Shown: piece by piece, positions 19,352 through 27,544 of the stretch | Numbering within the stretch: the stretch's first letter is position 1 | Layout: each line of letters opens with the position of its first letter | Assembly (NCBI GenBank): GCA_905221605.1 | Contig: CAJNDS010002676.1 | Span: 165,001-205,000 of the forward strand | Source of the DNA: Symbiodinium natans | Lineage: Eukaryota > Sar > Dinophyceae > Suessiales > Symbiodiniaceae | Direction: 5' to 3' | Length of the DNA stretch: 40,000 nt | Made by a program: the position numbers and the translations under genes | Notes under the pieces: model-generated | Seen by the model: only the letters and a program-made list of their open reading frames with translations | Told to the model about the DNA's origin: nothing | Databases searched by the model: none

Positions 19352-19503
19352 CTTGAATACATGAAACATGTCAACCACCTTTTCCCAAAGAAAAAAGGTC
19401 TTTTTGAGCCCTGAGCCCTGAGCCCTGAGCCCTGAGCCCTGAGCCCTGAGCCCTGAGCCCTGAGCCCTTAAAGGCTTCCCCGCAAGAGCCCGGCATCCCC
19501 GGA

Positions 19504-19569
19504 GCCCGGCACAAAAAGTCACCTTTTTTGGGCCTGAAACACCCATTCAGGTGACTTTTTGTGCCGGGC
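19504..19569. repeat. Hairpin 4, short spacer
   Basis: Left arm 19504-19529; right arm ends at 19569. The upper part of the right arm is altered (CATTCAGG instead of A6GG), so about 20 bp pair. Confidence 0.9.
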
Positions 19570-19708
19570 CTCTTCCGCCCTAAGCCCTAAGCCCTAAGCC
19601 CTAAGCCCTAAGCCCTGAGCCCTGAGGCCTGAGCCCTGAGCCCTGAGCCCTGAGCCCTGAGCCCTGAGCCCTGAGCCCTTAAAGGCTTTCCCGCAAGAGC
19701 CCGGCAGA

Positions 19709-19784
19709 GCCCGGCACAAAAAGTCACCTTTTTTGGGCCTTTTCGGACTGAAAATTTCAAAAAAGGTGACTTTTTGTGCCGGGC
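19709..19784. repeat. Hairpin 5
   Basis: Perfect 26-bp arms 19709-19734 and 19759-19784 with a diverged 24-base spacer (GGACTGAAAATTTC). Confidence 0.93.
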
Positions 19785-19920
19785 CTCTTCCCCTAGCCCT
19801 AAGCCCTGAGCCCTGAGCCCTGAGCCCTGAGCCCTGAGCCCTGAGCCCTGAGCCCTGAGCCCTGAGCCCTGAGCCCTGAGCCCTGAGCCCTGAGCCCTTA
19901 AAGGCTGCATCCCCGCAAGA

Positions 19921-19980
19921 GCCCGGCACAAAAAGTCACCTTTTTTGGGCCCTCAAAAAAGGTGACTTTTTGTGCCGGGC
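19921..19980. repeat. Hairpin 6, 8-base spacer
   Basis: Perfect 26-bp arms 19921-19946 and 19955-19980 with only GGGCCCTC between them, the tightest palindrome in the array. Confidence 0.94.
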
Positions 19981-20105
19981 CTCTTCCCCTAAGCCCTAAG
20001 CCCTGAGCCCTGAGCCCTGAGCCCTGAGCCCTGAGCCCTGAGCCCTGAGCCCTGAGCCCTGAGCCCTTAAAGGCTTCCCCGCAAGAGCCCGGCATCCCCA
20101 CAAGA

Positions 20106-20182
20106 GCCCGGCACAAAAAGTCACCTTTTTTGGGCCTTTCCGGCCTGAAACACCTGAAAAAAGGTGACTTTTTGTGCCGGGC
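20106..20182. repeat. Hairpin 7, downstream of tRNA-Ala copy 2
   Basis: Perfect arms 20106-20131 and 20157-20182. It shares with hairpin 3 a G in place of C just before the A6. The two tRNA-bearing cassettes thus descend from one duplication. Confidence 0.94.
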
Positions 20183-20216
20183 CTCTTCCGCCCTAAGCTT
20201 TTGTCTGTCTGAGAAA

Positions 20217-20288
20217 TGGACACACTGGGGATTGAACCCAGGGCCTTCCGCATGCGAAGCGGATGTGATACCACTACACCATGTGCCC
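20217..20288 (-). tRNA. tRNA-Ala(CGC), copy 2
   Basis: Identical 72-base gene to 19280-19351, 937 bases further on. Flanks on both sides are also duplicated, with a few substitutions outside the tRNA (for example AATACATG against AACACATG, and CTTTTCCC against CATTACCC on the 5' side). The tRNA is thus the most conserved part. Same downstream hairpin arrangement. Confidence 0.93.
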
Positions 20289-20344
20289 CTTGAACACATG
20301 AAACATGTCAACCAACATTACCCAAAGAAAAAAGCTCTTTTTGA

Positions 20345-20460
20345 GCCCTGAGCCCTGAGCCCTGAGCCCTGAGCCCTGAGCCCTGAGCCCTGAGCCCTGA
20401 GCCCTGAGCCCTGAGCCCTGAGCCCTGAGCCCTGAGCCCTGAGCCCTGAGCCCTGAGCCC
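20345..20460 (+). repeat. Longest (CCCTGAG)n tract
   Basis: About 16 perfect GCCCTGA heptamers, a two-base variant of CCCTAAA kept homogeneous here. Confidence 0.96.
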
Positions 20461-20499
20461 TTTAAGGCTTCCCCGCAAGAGCCCGGCATCCCCGCAAGA

Positions 20500-20743
20500 G
20501 CCCGGCACAAAAAGTCACCTTTTTTGGGCCTTTCCGGCCTGAAACACCTCAAAAAAGGTGACTTTTTGTGCCGGGCCTCTTCCCCTAAGCCCTAAGCCCT
20601 GAGCCCGGAGCCCTGAGCCCTGAGCCCTTAAAGGCTTCCCCGCAAGAGCCCGGCATCCCCGCAAGAGCCCGGCACAAAAAGTCACCTTTTTTGGGCCTTT
20701 CCGGCCTGAAACACCTCAAAAAAGGTGACTTTTTGTGCCGGGC
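20500..20743. repeat. Hairpins 8 and 9
   Basis: Arms 20500-20525/20551-20576 and 20667-20692/20718-20743, both perfect 26-bp pairs with the standard spacer. The last cassette runs directly into a TTTAGGG array. Confidence 0.94.
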
Positions 20744-20755
20744 CTCTTCCCCGCG

Positions 20756-20882
20756 TTTAGGGTTTAGGGTTTAGGGTGTATACGGTTTAGGGTTTAGGGT
20801 TTAGGGTTTAGGGTTTAGGGTTTAGGGTTTAGGGTTTAGGGTTTAGGGTTTAGGGTTTAGGGTTTAGGGTTTAGGGTTTAGA
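20756..20882 (+). repeat. TTTAGGG array closing the cassette region
   Basis: About 17 units with one GTATACGG interruption. Orientation is opposite to the CCCTGAG tracts. Confidence 0.97.
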
Positions 20883-20883
20883 G

Positions 20884-20992
20884 AATAAGAAATATATTTC
20901 AGGGTCTGGTTCAAACCTAACTTTCTTATTTCCATTTGGGGTTTTAAGAAATTTCGAAACCCTGGCTGAAAAAGGCAGATTTCTTATTAGAA
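20884..20992. mobile_element. Possible MITE with AATAAGAAAT ends
   Basis: AATAAGAAAT at 20884 is repeated in inverse orientation at about 20982-20992, with TTTCAG-type similarity continuing inward. AT-rich, about 110 bases, no coding frame. Confidence 0.45.
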
Positions 20993-21179
20993 GCCTCAGC
21001 CGTACCTTAGTTAAGCTAAGTACGAAAACCCCAACCTTAAACCCTATAACCCTAAAGCTTACTGAGAACCACACGACGCCCAAGCTTGAAGTCAAGCCCC
21101 AAGCCCAGAAGAACCTTCAAGCCTTCTAAAGCTTGTGTATCTCATATGTGTGACGGTTACAAACAAAAGCGCTAGATCC

Positions 21180-21275
21180 GTATGTATGTATGTACGTATG
21201 TATGTATATATATATATATATATACATGGCCCGTGAATATATGTGTATATATGTATATATATATATATATATATA
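21180..21275. repeat. (TATG)n and (TA)n microsatellite
   Basis: TATG tetramers (21180-21206) run into a TA run, then ACATGGCCCGTG and a second TG/TA run to 21275. The two halves are partly inverted copies. Confidence 0.92.
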
Positions 21276-21359
21276 AGCATAAACATAAACATATGATTTT
21301 CACCCATATGAACTAAACCCTGAGTCGTAAGCAATAGAACCTCGACGCCCTTCACAAGG

Positions 21360-21970
21360 GAAGAAAGCCCTAAACCCTAAACCCTAAACCCTCAACCCTC
21401 AAAAAGAGCCGGGGCGCGGCTTCCCCCATTGGGAGCCTGGTCAGTTCTCAGGCTTCGGGGGGGTTTAGGGCTTGGTGGAGGTTTTGGGGTTTAGGGTTTT
21501 AGGGTTTAGGGTTTAGGGCTAGGGAGGTTTTTAGGGTTTAGGGCTTACTGGGGTTTTAGGGTTTAGGCTTTGGGGTGTGGGGGGCTTAGGGGAGGTTTTA
21601 GGGTTTAGGGTTTAGGGTCTAGGGTTTAGGGTTTAGGGCTTAGGGAAGGGTTTAGGGTTTGTAGGGCTTAGGGGAGGGTTTAGGGTTTGTAGGGCTTAGG
21701 GGAGGGTTGAGGGTTTATAGGGCTTAGGGGAGGGTTTGGGGTTTAGGGTTTAGGGCTAGGGGAGGTTTTTAGGGTTTAGGGCTTACGGGGGTTTTAGGGT
21801 TTAGGCTTTAGGGTTTTGGGGGCTTAGGGGAGGTTTTAGGGTTTAGGGCTTGGGGGAGGTTCTAGGGTTTAGGGCTTGGGGGAGTTTTAGGGTTAGGGCT
21901 TCGGGGGGGGTGGGGGGGAGGGGGGGGGGGGGGGAGGGGGGGGGGGGGAGGGGGGGGAGGGTTCGGATTT
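21360..21970 (+). repeat. TTTAGGG variants then G-rich tract
   Basis: Heptamer variants (GGGTTTAGGGCTTAGGGGAGG) form a loose higher-order unit of about 40-50 bases repeated across 21480-21895. 21905-21960 is nearly pure G with single A and T. No gene. Confidence 0.9.
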
Positions 21971-22139
21971 GGGTTGGGGGTTTAGGGTTCAGGATGCGAC
22001 GAAAAGATGTAGGGTATCGAACTGAAGGGTTTCAGGGAGCGTTAGCTTTCACAGAGAAAATTGGGAGCCCAACAACAAATAGGGCTTAAGGTTTATACGG
22101 GCTTCCATAACCAAAAAAAGGAACACCACATATGTGCAT

Positions 22140-22310
22140 AAACCCGAAACCCCAAACCCTAAACCCTAAACCCCAAACCCCTCTAGCCTCCAGCAACCCT
22201 AAACCCTAAACCCTAAACCCCTCCAGCAACCCTAAACCCTAAACGCTAAACCCTAAACCCTAAACCCTAAACCCTAAACCCTAAACCCCTCTAGCCTCCA
22301 GCAACCCTAG
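22140..22310 (+). repeat. CCCTAAA arrays separated by CTCTAGCCTCCAGCAA
   Basis: A spacer of the type CCCCTCTAGCCTCCAGCAACC occurs at 22178-22196 and 22286-22305, with a shortened form at 22217-22229. The arrays and spacer were duplicated together. Confidence 0.88.
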
Positions 22311-22403
22311 TGCTAGAGGGCCCGGAAGCCTTGAGTCTTTGAACCACTGAACCCCCGTAGCCCCAGCAGCCATACCTATGCTCATGCGCCTATAGCCCCC
22401 CCC

Positions 22404-22500
22404 TCTACCCAAAGGCTCCTATGTAGTACCTTTTTGGGGAAGTAGACTAGAATCCCCTTTAACTAACCCAAAGAGGAACGACATTGGAGTCTCTGGGTAT
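22404..22500. mobile_element. MITE family B, copy 1
   Basis: The ends TCTACCCAAAGGCTCC and GGAGTCTCTGGGTAT are inverted copies, and similarity continues to the middle (ATGTAGTACCTTTTTGGGG against AAAGAGGAACGACAT). About 97 bases, over 90 percent like copy 2 at 27039-27136. Confidence 0.85.
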
Positions 22501-22592
22501 ACTACCCTTCCCCCCTTAAATAAACCTAGTCAGGCTTAATGATCCCTAACTAGCCTTAATTGTTATTGGGGAACCTAGGGGGGGTAGTATAC
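22497..22592. mobile_element. MITE-like palindrome with GTATACTACCC ends
   Basis: GTATACTACCC at 22497 and GGGTAGTATAC ending at 22592 are perfect 11-base inverted repeats, with C-rich/G-rich similarity continuing inward. It overlaps the end of the family B copy by four bases, which suggests side-by-side or nested insertion. Confidence 0.7.
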
Positions 22593-22804
22593 AGGGGTGT
22601 AGTAGGGGAACCCATGATATACCCCAAAGACAGACACAACACTCCTCCAGCCTAAGCTGGCGCTCCATCCTTCGTCAAAGCTCCTCAACCCTGAAACCTT
22701 AAAGCTAAGCTTTAGGATTTCGGGGTTTTGAGGGCAGGACTCAACATCCCGAATCCCTCAGATAGCTTGGGCCCTTCACCCGAAACCCTAAACCCTGCGG
22801 CCTG

Positions 22805-22890
22805 GCCCAAAATGGCTGGAAAAGGTGTGCGGGTTCTTGATCGGGATGCTCTTGAAGTCCATGGCTGGAATGCCGAAAAACGACACCTAA
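22805..22890 (-). CDS. Candidate coding island
   Basis: Minus strand after TTCGGCATTCCAG reads DFKSIPIKNPHTFSSHFGP. The plus strand is also open with a charged peptide (GKGVRVLDRDALEVHGW). The strand is not settled. Both look like protein, which is rare by chance in adjacent repeats. Confidence 0.35.
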
Positions 22891-22989
22891 GGCTACCTAA
22901 CGGACCTAACGCAAGGGCCCCTAAACCCTAAACCCTGCTCTCGAACCCCCGGATCCCCGAAATGTGCGTTTTAGGGCTCTAGGTTTTGG

Positions 22990-23065
22990 GAATTGCAACT
23001 CTGCCCGACTTGGTTGCTCTTCAGAGAGGCATGCGGCCGCGGAAACACAAGCCTTGAAGCTCTCT
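22990..23065 (-). CDS. Candidate exon, unknown protein
   Basis: Strong acceptor on the minus strand (CAACCTCCGCTTGTTCAG) followed by ESFKACVSAAACLSEEQ and PSRAELQF. No GT donor at once downstream; the frame runs into TAG-containing repeat. Family unknown. Confidence 0.4.
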
Positions 23066-23191
23066 CTGAACAAGCGGAGGTTGACAGAAACTTTTTGGGA
23101 CCACCTATCCTGATCATAAGGAGGGACCCTTGAAAAAATGTTCTGTGGACTGGCTACTTGGTGCGTACGAGCATGTGGTGTGTGTAGATAT

Positions 23192-23354
23192 CTTGGCTGC
23201 ACTTAGGAGGGTAGTAAAAAATCAAACCTTTAGCTGCCTTACTAAGAAACCCAATAAACCCAAAAAGGCTAAAGATCTAAAGTTACAGTAAAGCACCACA
23301 AAGATATTTAGATTCAAGTGGAGTGAGAGAGTCGTGGCATGAATTAGGGTCCCT
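23192..23354 (+). repeat. Dispersed repeat R, copy 1
   Basis: Begins CTTGGCTGCACTTAGGAGGG, then TTTAGCTGCCTTA, AAGAAACCCAATAAACCC, GATCTAAAGTTACAGTAAAG and ends GGCATGAATTAGGGTCCC. Copies at 27309-27538 and 35931-36042. Non-coding. Confidence 0.85.
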
Positions 23355-23484
23355 TCTAGGGGTCCCTCGCAGTAAACTTGAGCTCACTAGCAGGGTTTAG
23401 GGTTTAGGGTGTAGGGTTTAGGGTTTAGGGTTTAGGGTTTAGGGTTTAGGGCACTCGCATTCCACGTCTTGTTTACTCTCGCAG

Positions 23485-23589
23485 CTTCTCGCGCTGCCTT
23501 CATGCAAACTAAGCTGTTACGGCGTCATACCGGGCCGATCGTGCCGGTGTTCCGGCTTTCAGCTCTGGCAGCCTGTCGTAGCCCAGAGA
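23485..23589 (+). CDS. Candidate exon, hydrophobic/basic peptide
   Basis: Acceptor TTGTTTACTCTCGCAG, donor AGAGA|GTACCC. 105 bases, 34 full codons, with a peptide including MQTKLLRRHTGPIVPVF then RLSALAACRS. The frame is open upstream of the acceptor as well (AFHVLFTLAASRAAF), so a longer or initial exon is possible. Downstream are CCCTAAA units. Family unknown. Confidence 0.5.
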
Positions 23590-23943
23590 GTACCCGAAAC
23601 CCTAAACCCTAAACCCTAAATGCACCCTAGGAAGCCCCGTAAACCCTGCTTAGGATGCGCCGTAACCTAGGATCTAGACAGGGTGGCCCCATTTTTGCTT
23701 AGAGGAGTCTATAAGGGAACCTAAACCCCCCAAAAGGGGATGAAGGCACCCAAACCCTTATAAACGCTAAACCCTAAATCCTAAACCCTAAACGCTAAAC
23801 CTCTACTAAACTCAGCCAGCCCCAAACCCTAAACCCTAACTCCTAACCCCTAACCCCTAACCCCAAAACCCTTAACCCTAAGCTCTGAACCCTAAACCCT
23901 GAACCCTAACCCCAAGCCCTAAACCCTGTAAACCCTCAGCCAG

Positions 23944-24009
23944 AACACCCTGCTTTCCACGAGTGGGGTGCGCGGGGCCTTGGAGGCCACTGCAATGGAG
24001 AGGCTGGCG
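23944..24009 (+). CDS. Candidate exon ending at GTTTAGGG
   Basis: Exactly 22 codons between CAGCCAG and CTGGCG|GTTTAGGG, with a peptide containing TLLSTSGVRGALEATAMER. The donor is the first unit of a TTTAGGG/TTTGGGG tract. Both ends are phase 0. Confidence 0.5.
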
Positions 24010-24117
24010 GTTTAGGGTTTGGGGTTTAGGGTTTGGGGTTTGGGGTCTGGGGTTTGGGTTTTAGGGTTTGGGTTTAGAACCCCGTAAAACCCTGAACCCT
24101 TAAGCCCTAAACCCTAG

Positions 24118-24163
24118 AGGCATTGTGGGCCCTGCTGTCTTGGCAATCGTAGAGGCGGGAAGG
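24118..24163 (+). CDS. Short candidate exon between two repeat tracts
   Basis: Preceded by AACCCTAG (acceptor in a CCCTAAA-type unit) and followed by GGTTTAGGG (donor in a TTTAGGG unit). Reads GIVGPAVLAIVEAGR, a hydrophobic peptide. Its phase does not join the exon ending at 24009 directly. Confidence 0.4.
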
Positions 24164-24382
24164 GTTTAGGGTTTAGGTGTTAGGGTTTAGGGTGTAGGAT
24201 CTAAGGGGTTTCCGGGGGGCAGTTTCGGGTGTTGGGTTTCCCTGAACCCTAAACCCTAGACCCGAATCCCAAAACCCTAAACCCTAAACCCTAAACCCAG
24301 AAAAACCTAAACTCGATTCGACTCGGTGAAGCGGTTTCGGAGCTTAGTTGGTGTTCAGGGGCCATGTTTTGGGAGCTTCGGG

Positions 24383-24538
24383 TTGGGCCCCCTTATACTA
24401 ACAGTCCTGAATAGGGATGTACAATGGGAGAGGTACTACAATCCCTACAAAGGACTGTTCGTCCCTAAACCCTAAACCCTAAACCCTAAACCCTAAACCC
24501 TGAACCCTAAACCGCTAGTATAAGGGGGAACATCCCAA
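24383..24538. mobile_element. MITE family A, copy 2, split by a CCCTAAA array
   Basis: Left part TTGGGCCCCCTTATACTA...AGTCCT; right part CTAGTATAAGGGGGAACATC. Between AGGACTG (ends 24457) and CTAGTATAAG (from 24515) lies about 57 bases of CCCTAAA repeat with short edges TTCGTCC and CCG. Other copies lack this insert. Confidence 0.8.
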
Positions 24539-24601
24539 AGTTTAGGGCTCATCCAGGGGGTGTTTAAGGTTTCGTCTAGGTGGCCATCCTGTGGAACAGC
24601 A

Positions 24602-24732
24602 TAGGGTTTAGGGTTTAGGGTTTAGGGTTTAGGGTTTAGGGTTTAGGGTTTAGGGTTTAGGGTTTAGGGTTTAGGGTTTAGGGTTTAGGGTTTAGGGTTT
24701 AGGGTTTAGGGTTTAGGGTTTAGGGTTTAGGG
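24602..24732 (+). repeat. TTTAGGG array, about 18 units
   Basis: Perfect heptamers. The following block 24733-24820 (frame with GHPLALRVLLLYGSAAT on plus) may be an exon that uses the last TTTAG as acceptor. Confidence 0.97.
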
Positions 24733-25272
24733 CCTCCACCACCCGGCGCAGGACACCCGCTGGCGCTACGCGTGCTATTGCTGTATGGCAGTGCTGCGAC
24801 TGTGGGGCGAGGGGAGGGGACTTGTAGAATCAAACCCAAACCCAAAATCATACCTCGAAACCTTAAAACCCACAAACTTGTTGACCCTAAACCTAAACCC
24901 TAACTGAGGGCTATTATGGTAGGCTAGGGCGCTTTTGGGGATGTTTCTTGGGGAGGTTAGGCTTCGGTTGCCCTGACATGTTGTTCCACCACAACGTGCT
25001 CTTTCGCACGGGTCGACACAGAGGGGCGCCTGGCCCCCCCAAAGGGATGCTTGGGTTCACTACCATTGGGCTTAGGGTTTAGTCTCCAGGGTGAGTCTTG
25101 GTAGCCCAGTAACCCTATTATAGTAAGGGTACCCGCTTTGGGGGTTAGTTGCTTTATAAGAGAACCATGTACCAAGAAAGGGCCATAAGGGTACCACAGG
25201 GCTACCAAGGCTTAACACCCTCAAAACAACAAAGAGAGACTTCCTCATACGGGTCATGTAGGGATTTGTTAT

Positions 25273-25370
25273 CCTAAACCCTAAACCCTAAACCCTAAAC
25301 CCTAAACCCTAAACCCTAAACCCTAAACCCTAAACTTCCCTTTTGGGGTTCTTAAGCAAATCTAGTAGTT
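25273..25370 (+). repeat. CCCTAAA array joined to half of a MITE
   Basis: About nine CCCTAAA units (25273-25334) followed by CTTCCCTTTT and then GGGGTTCTTAAGCAAATCTA, which is the right half of the family C element found complete at 38263-38370. The left half is missing. Confidence 0.8.
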
Positions 25371-25422
25371 GCGGGTTTTGGGGTACAAGGATTTGGTAAG
25401 CCAGGCTCCCACAGAGGAGTGC

Positions 25423-25461
25423 TCACAGGTTTCCATCTGCAGTCTCCTCCTTGGTGAACTT
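25423..25461 (-). CDS. Tiny candidate exon with strong donor
   Basis: On the minus strand CCCTGAAG is followed by FTKEETADGN and then GTGAGC, the best donor hexamer in the window. Thirteen codons is too little for certainty. A TTTAGGG array begins immediately on its right. Confidence 0.3.
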   Translation of the reverse strand, partial: KFTKEETADGNL

Positions 25462-25549
25462 CAGGGTTTAGGGTTTAGGGTTTAGGGTTTAGGGTTTACG
25501 GTTTAGGGTTTAGGGTTTAGGGTTTAGGGTTTAGGGAACGCTACGTGCC

Positions 25550-26110
25550 TCAAACTCAACAAAAACCTTCAGACCTATACCTAGACTTTGGGATGTTCCC
25601 CCTTATACTAGCAGTCCTTAGAAGGAATAAAAGGGGAACATCCCATACCTTAAACACTATAAACCCCAAACTCTAGGGGTTTAGGGTTTGGGGTTGTGGG
25701 TCGAGGGCTTTTTCCAAGACTCCATAAACCCTCAGCCCTGACCTGAAACCCCAAAGAGATACACTCCTGTGCGAGGATTCTCAGAGCCACGTGAAACTGA
25801 CCGCAATCATTTCAATCAAGTCGCAACCAATCAATCCATGCAATCTCCGCAAAATGTCGCATTCCACAAACCAACACGAACCCGGTTGCATGTCGCTAAG
25901 CTTCACACAGAAACAGCTCAGCGCATCTTACTATAAAAGTTGTTTTTCCCTTGCTCGTGTTTTTTGAGAAACATGAGGGTCTCAAAATGTCCCACGAAGC
26001 CAACCAAGTCACTAAACAATAGGTTGCTATTGGTTTGGGGCTCCTTTAACCTTAAGGCTCCAAATAGCCCAAAGTAGGTATTCTTTACAGACTTTAGACC
26101 ACAATGTAGG
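25550..26110. other. Mostly unique stretch, no gene resolved
   Basis: Contains the short family A MITE copy (25588-25645). 25790-25920 is repeat-free, AC-rich and of different texture (many CAATCA, CGCAA words), and 25920-26110 is AT-richer. No exon could be supported. Confidence 0.5.
25588..25645. mobile_element. MITE family A, copy 3 (short form)
   Basis: TTGGGATGTTCCCCCTTATA...GGAACATCCCA, 58 bases. Only the outer parts of the inverted repeats remain. Confidence 0.8.
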
Positions 26111-26129
26111 TATTGTTTGTATACTTGGA

Positions 26130-26250
26130 GCCCCAAACCCCAAACCCCAAACCCCAAACCCCAAACCCCAAACCCCAAACCCCAAACCCCAAACCCCAAA
26201 CCCCAAACCCCAAACCCCAAACCCCAAACCCCAAACCCCAAACCCCAAAG
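26130..26250 (+). repeat. Perfect CCCCAAA array
   Basis: About 17 units of the variant CCCCAAA. Shorter runs of the same variant lie at 8005-8035 and 28915-28970. Confidence 0.97.
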
Positions 26251-26289
26251 CCCAAGCCCCAACCCCTAAACCCTAAACTCTAAACCCTA

Positions 26290-26380
26290 AAACCCTAAAC
26301 CCGAACCCTGGCCTTGTGCTGCTGCGCTCTGAGGCTCCTGCGCCTTTTTCGTTCCGGCCGACCATGCCCGCAACAACGTG
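26290..26380 (+). CDS. Weak candidate exon
   Basis: Open frame reading GLVLLRSEAPAPFSFRPTM between degenerate CCCTAAA and TTTAGGG tracts. Borders unclear. Confidence 0.25.
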
Positions 26381-26841
26381 GTGAAACCTGAAGGGCTAAG
26401 CTTTTGAGGGTTTAGGGTTTAGGGTTCAGGGTTAAGGGGTGCGGGTTTAGGGTTTAGGGCTTAAGGGTTTAGGGTCAGGGATTAAGGGTTTCGGGCATAC
26501 ACAGGGTTTATGGTTTCGGGTTTTCACAGGGTCTATGGCTTAGGGTTCCCTGCGGGCGAGGGTTTAGGGTTTCGGGCTTACACAGGGTTTAGGGTTGGGT
26601 TCCTGGGAGCTCAGCTTTTGAGGGTTTAGGGTTCCGGGGTTCATTCGGGGTTAATCACGGTTTTGGGTTTAGGGTTTCGGGTTTAGGTGTAGCCCCCCAA
26701 CACGCCTTCAAATGCATTGTGTGGGGATTCGAGGATGAACTTGGCTGAAGTCCATGAGCAAGGGGGTGCTGGGCTCTCGGGCTACAGTACGGTCAGCTGC
26801 GTGGGGGTTTAGGGCTAGTAGGCTTTAGGGTTTAGGGTTTA

Positions 26842-26917
26842 GGGCTAGTAGGGCTAGTAGGGCTAGTAGGGCTAGTAGGGCTAGTAGGGCTAGTAGGGCT
26901 AGTAGGGCTAGTAGGGC
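26842..26917 (+). repeat. 9-bp minisatellite (GGGCTAGTA)n
   Basis: About 8.4 perfect copies of GGGCTAGTA, directly after TTTAGGG units. Likely derived from a TTTAGGG neighbour. It is open in several frames (ASR, GLV on plus; SPT, ALL on minus). Confidence 0.97.
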
Positions 26918-27038
26918 TGTTGGTGCGCGGGAAACGAAGGACCCCGCGGACAAAGACCTCTGGGAGTCCCAAGGCCCTATTGCAAAAACACTCCAAGACA
27001 TCTCCGAAACCCGGAGGCGTACCACAACAACACAAAGC
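26918..27038 (+). CDS. Candidate exon, charged peptide
   Basis: Open plus-strand frame, continuous with the minisatellite frame (ASR repeats), reading ETKDPADKDLWESQGPIAK then TLQDISETRRR. A GGC|GTACCA donor lies at 27019. It runs up to the family B MITE at 27039. Highly protein-like composition. Strand supported by poor readings on the other strand. Confidence 0.5.
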
Positions 27039-27136
27039 TCTACCCAAAGGCTCCTATGTAGTACCTTTTTGGGGAAGTAGACTAGAATCCCCTTTAACTA
27101 ACCCAAAAAGGAACTACATTGGAGCCTCTGGGTAGA
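27039..27136. mobile_element. MITE family B, copy 2
   Basis: TCTACCCAAAGGCTCC at the left and GGAGCCTCTGGGTAGA at the right, with inverted similarity over most of the 98 bases. Nearly identical to 22404-22500, so recent activity or exchange is likely. Confidence 0.88.
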
Positions 27137-27308
27137 CCCCAAATGTGACGAAGCCCGAAACCTTTTCCCGAACCAACCCTAAACCCTAACCCTAAATCCC
27201 AACCCCAAATGTTTAGGAGATATAAAATCAGGGCTTAGGTTTGAGGACCTTGAATGTTAAAAAGGGGGGGTACAGGCCTCTGCCGTTGGGGATCATAAGG
27301 GGCACGAT

Positions 27309-27538
27309 GCTTGGCTGCACTTAGGAGGGTAGTTAAACAAAAACAAACGTTTAGCTGCCTTATTTAAGAAACCCAATAAACCCAAAAAGGCTACAGATCT
27401 AAAGTTACAGTTTAGCTGCCTTATCTAAGAAACCCAAAAAACCCCAAAAAGGCTAAAGATCTAAAGATACAGTAAAGCACCACAAAGATATTTAGACTCA
27501 GGTGGAGTGAGAGAGTCGTGGCATGAATTAGGGTCCCT
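27309..27538 (+). repeat. Dispersed repeat R, copy 2, with internal duplication
   Basis: Same order as copy 1, but the 60-base piece TTTAGCTGCC...AGTTACAG is present twice (27352-27411 and 27412-27472). It ends GGGTCCCTAAAGATCCC, running into a CCCTAAA array. Confidence 0.88.
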
Positions 27539-27544
27539 AAAGAT

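Larger units (their letters stand above)
18640..20750. repeat. Array of about ten hairpin cassettes
   Basis: Each cassette runs: (CCCTAAG) then (CCCTGAG)n, CCCTTAAAGGCTTCCCC, GCAAGAGCCCGGCA once or twice, hairpin, CCTCTTCC. The hairpin arm is GCCCGGCACAAAAAGTCACC plus T6, with the inverse arm after a spacer that is usually 25 bases. Left arms start at 18668, 18982, 19169, 19504, 19709, 19921, 20106, 20500 and 20667. A deleted copy lies at 18849. Spacing is 167-212 bases except where a tRNA gene is included (335 and 394). Long open frames on the minus strand (GSGLRAQ repeats) are products of the 7-base period. Confidence 0.95.

Noticed and set aside
18616-20552. Many overlapping long open frames encoding GSGLRAQ and KKVTFCAGL repeats on the minus strand
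   Set aside because: The 7-base period of CCCTGAG gives open frames in all phases (21-base, 7-residue repeats), and the non-repeat parts are the hairpin arms and the tRNA genes read as protein.
25918-26262. 114-codon frame beginning with WGLGFGV repeats
   Set aside because: Most of it is the CCCCAAA array in translation. The remaining part has no splice signals or recognisable protein character.
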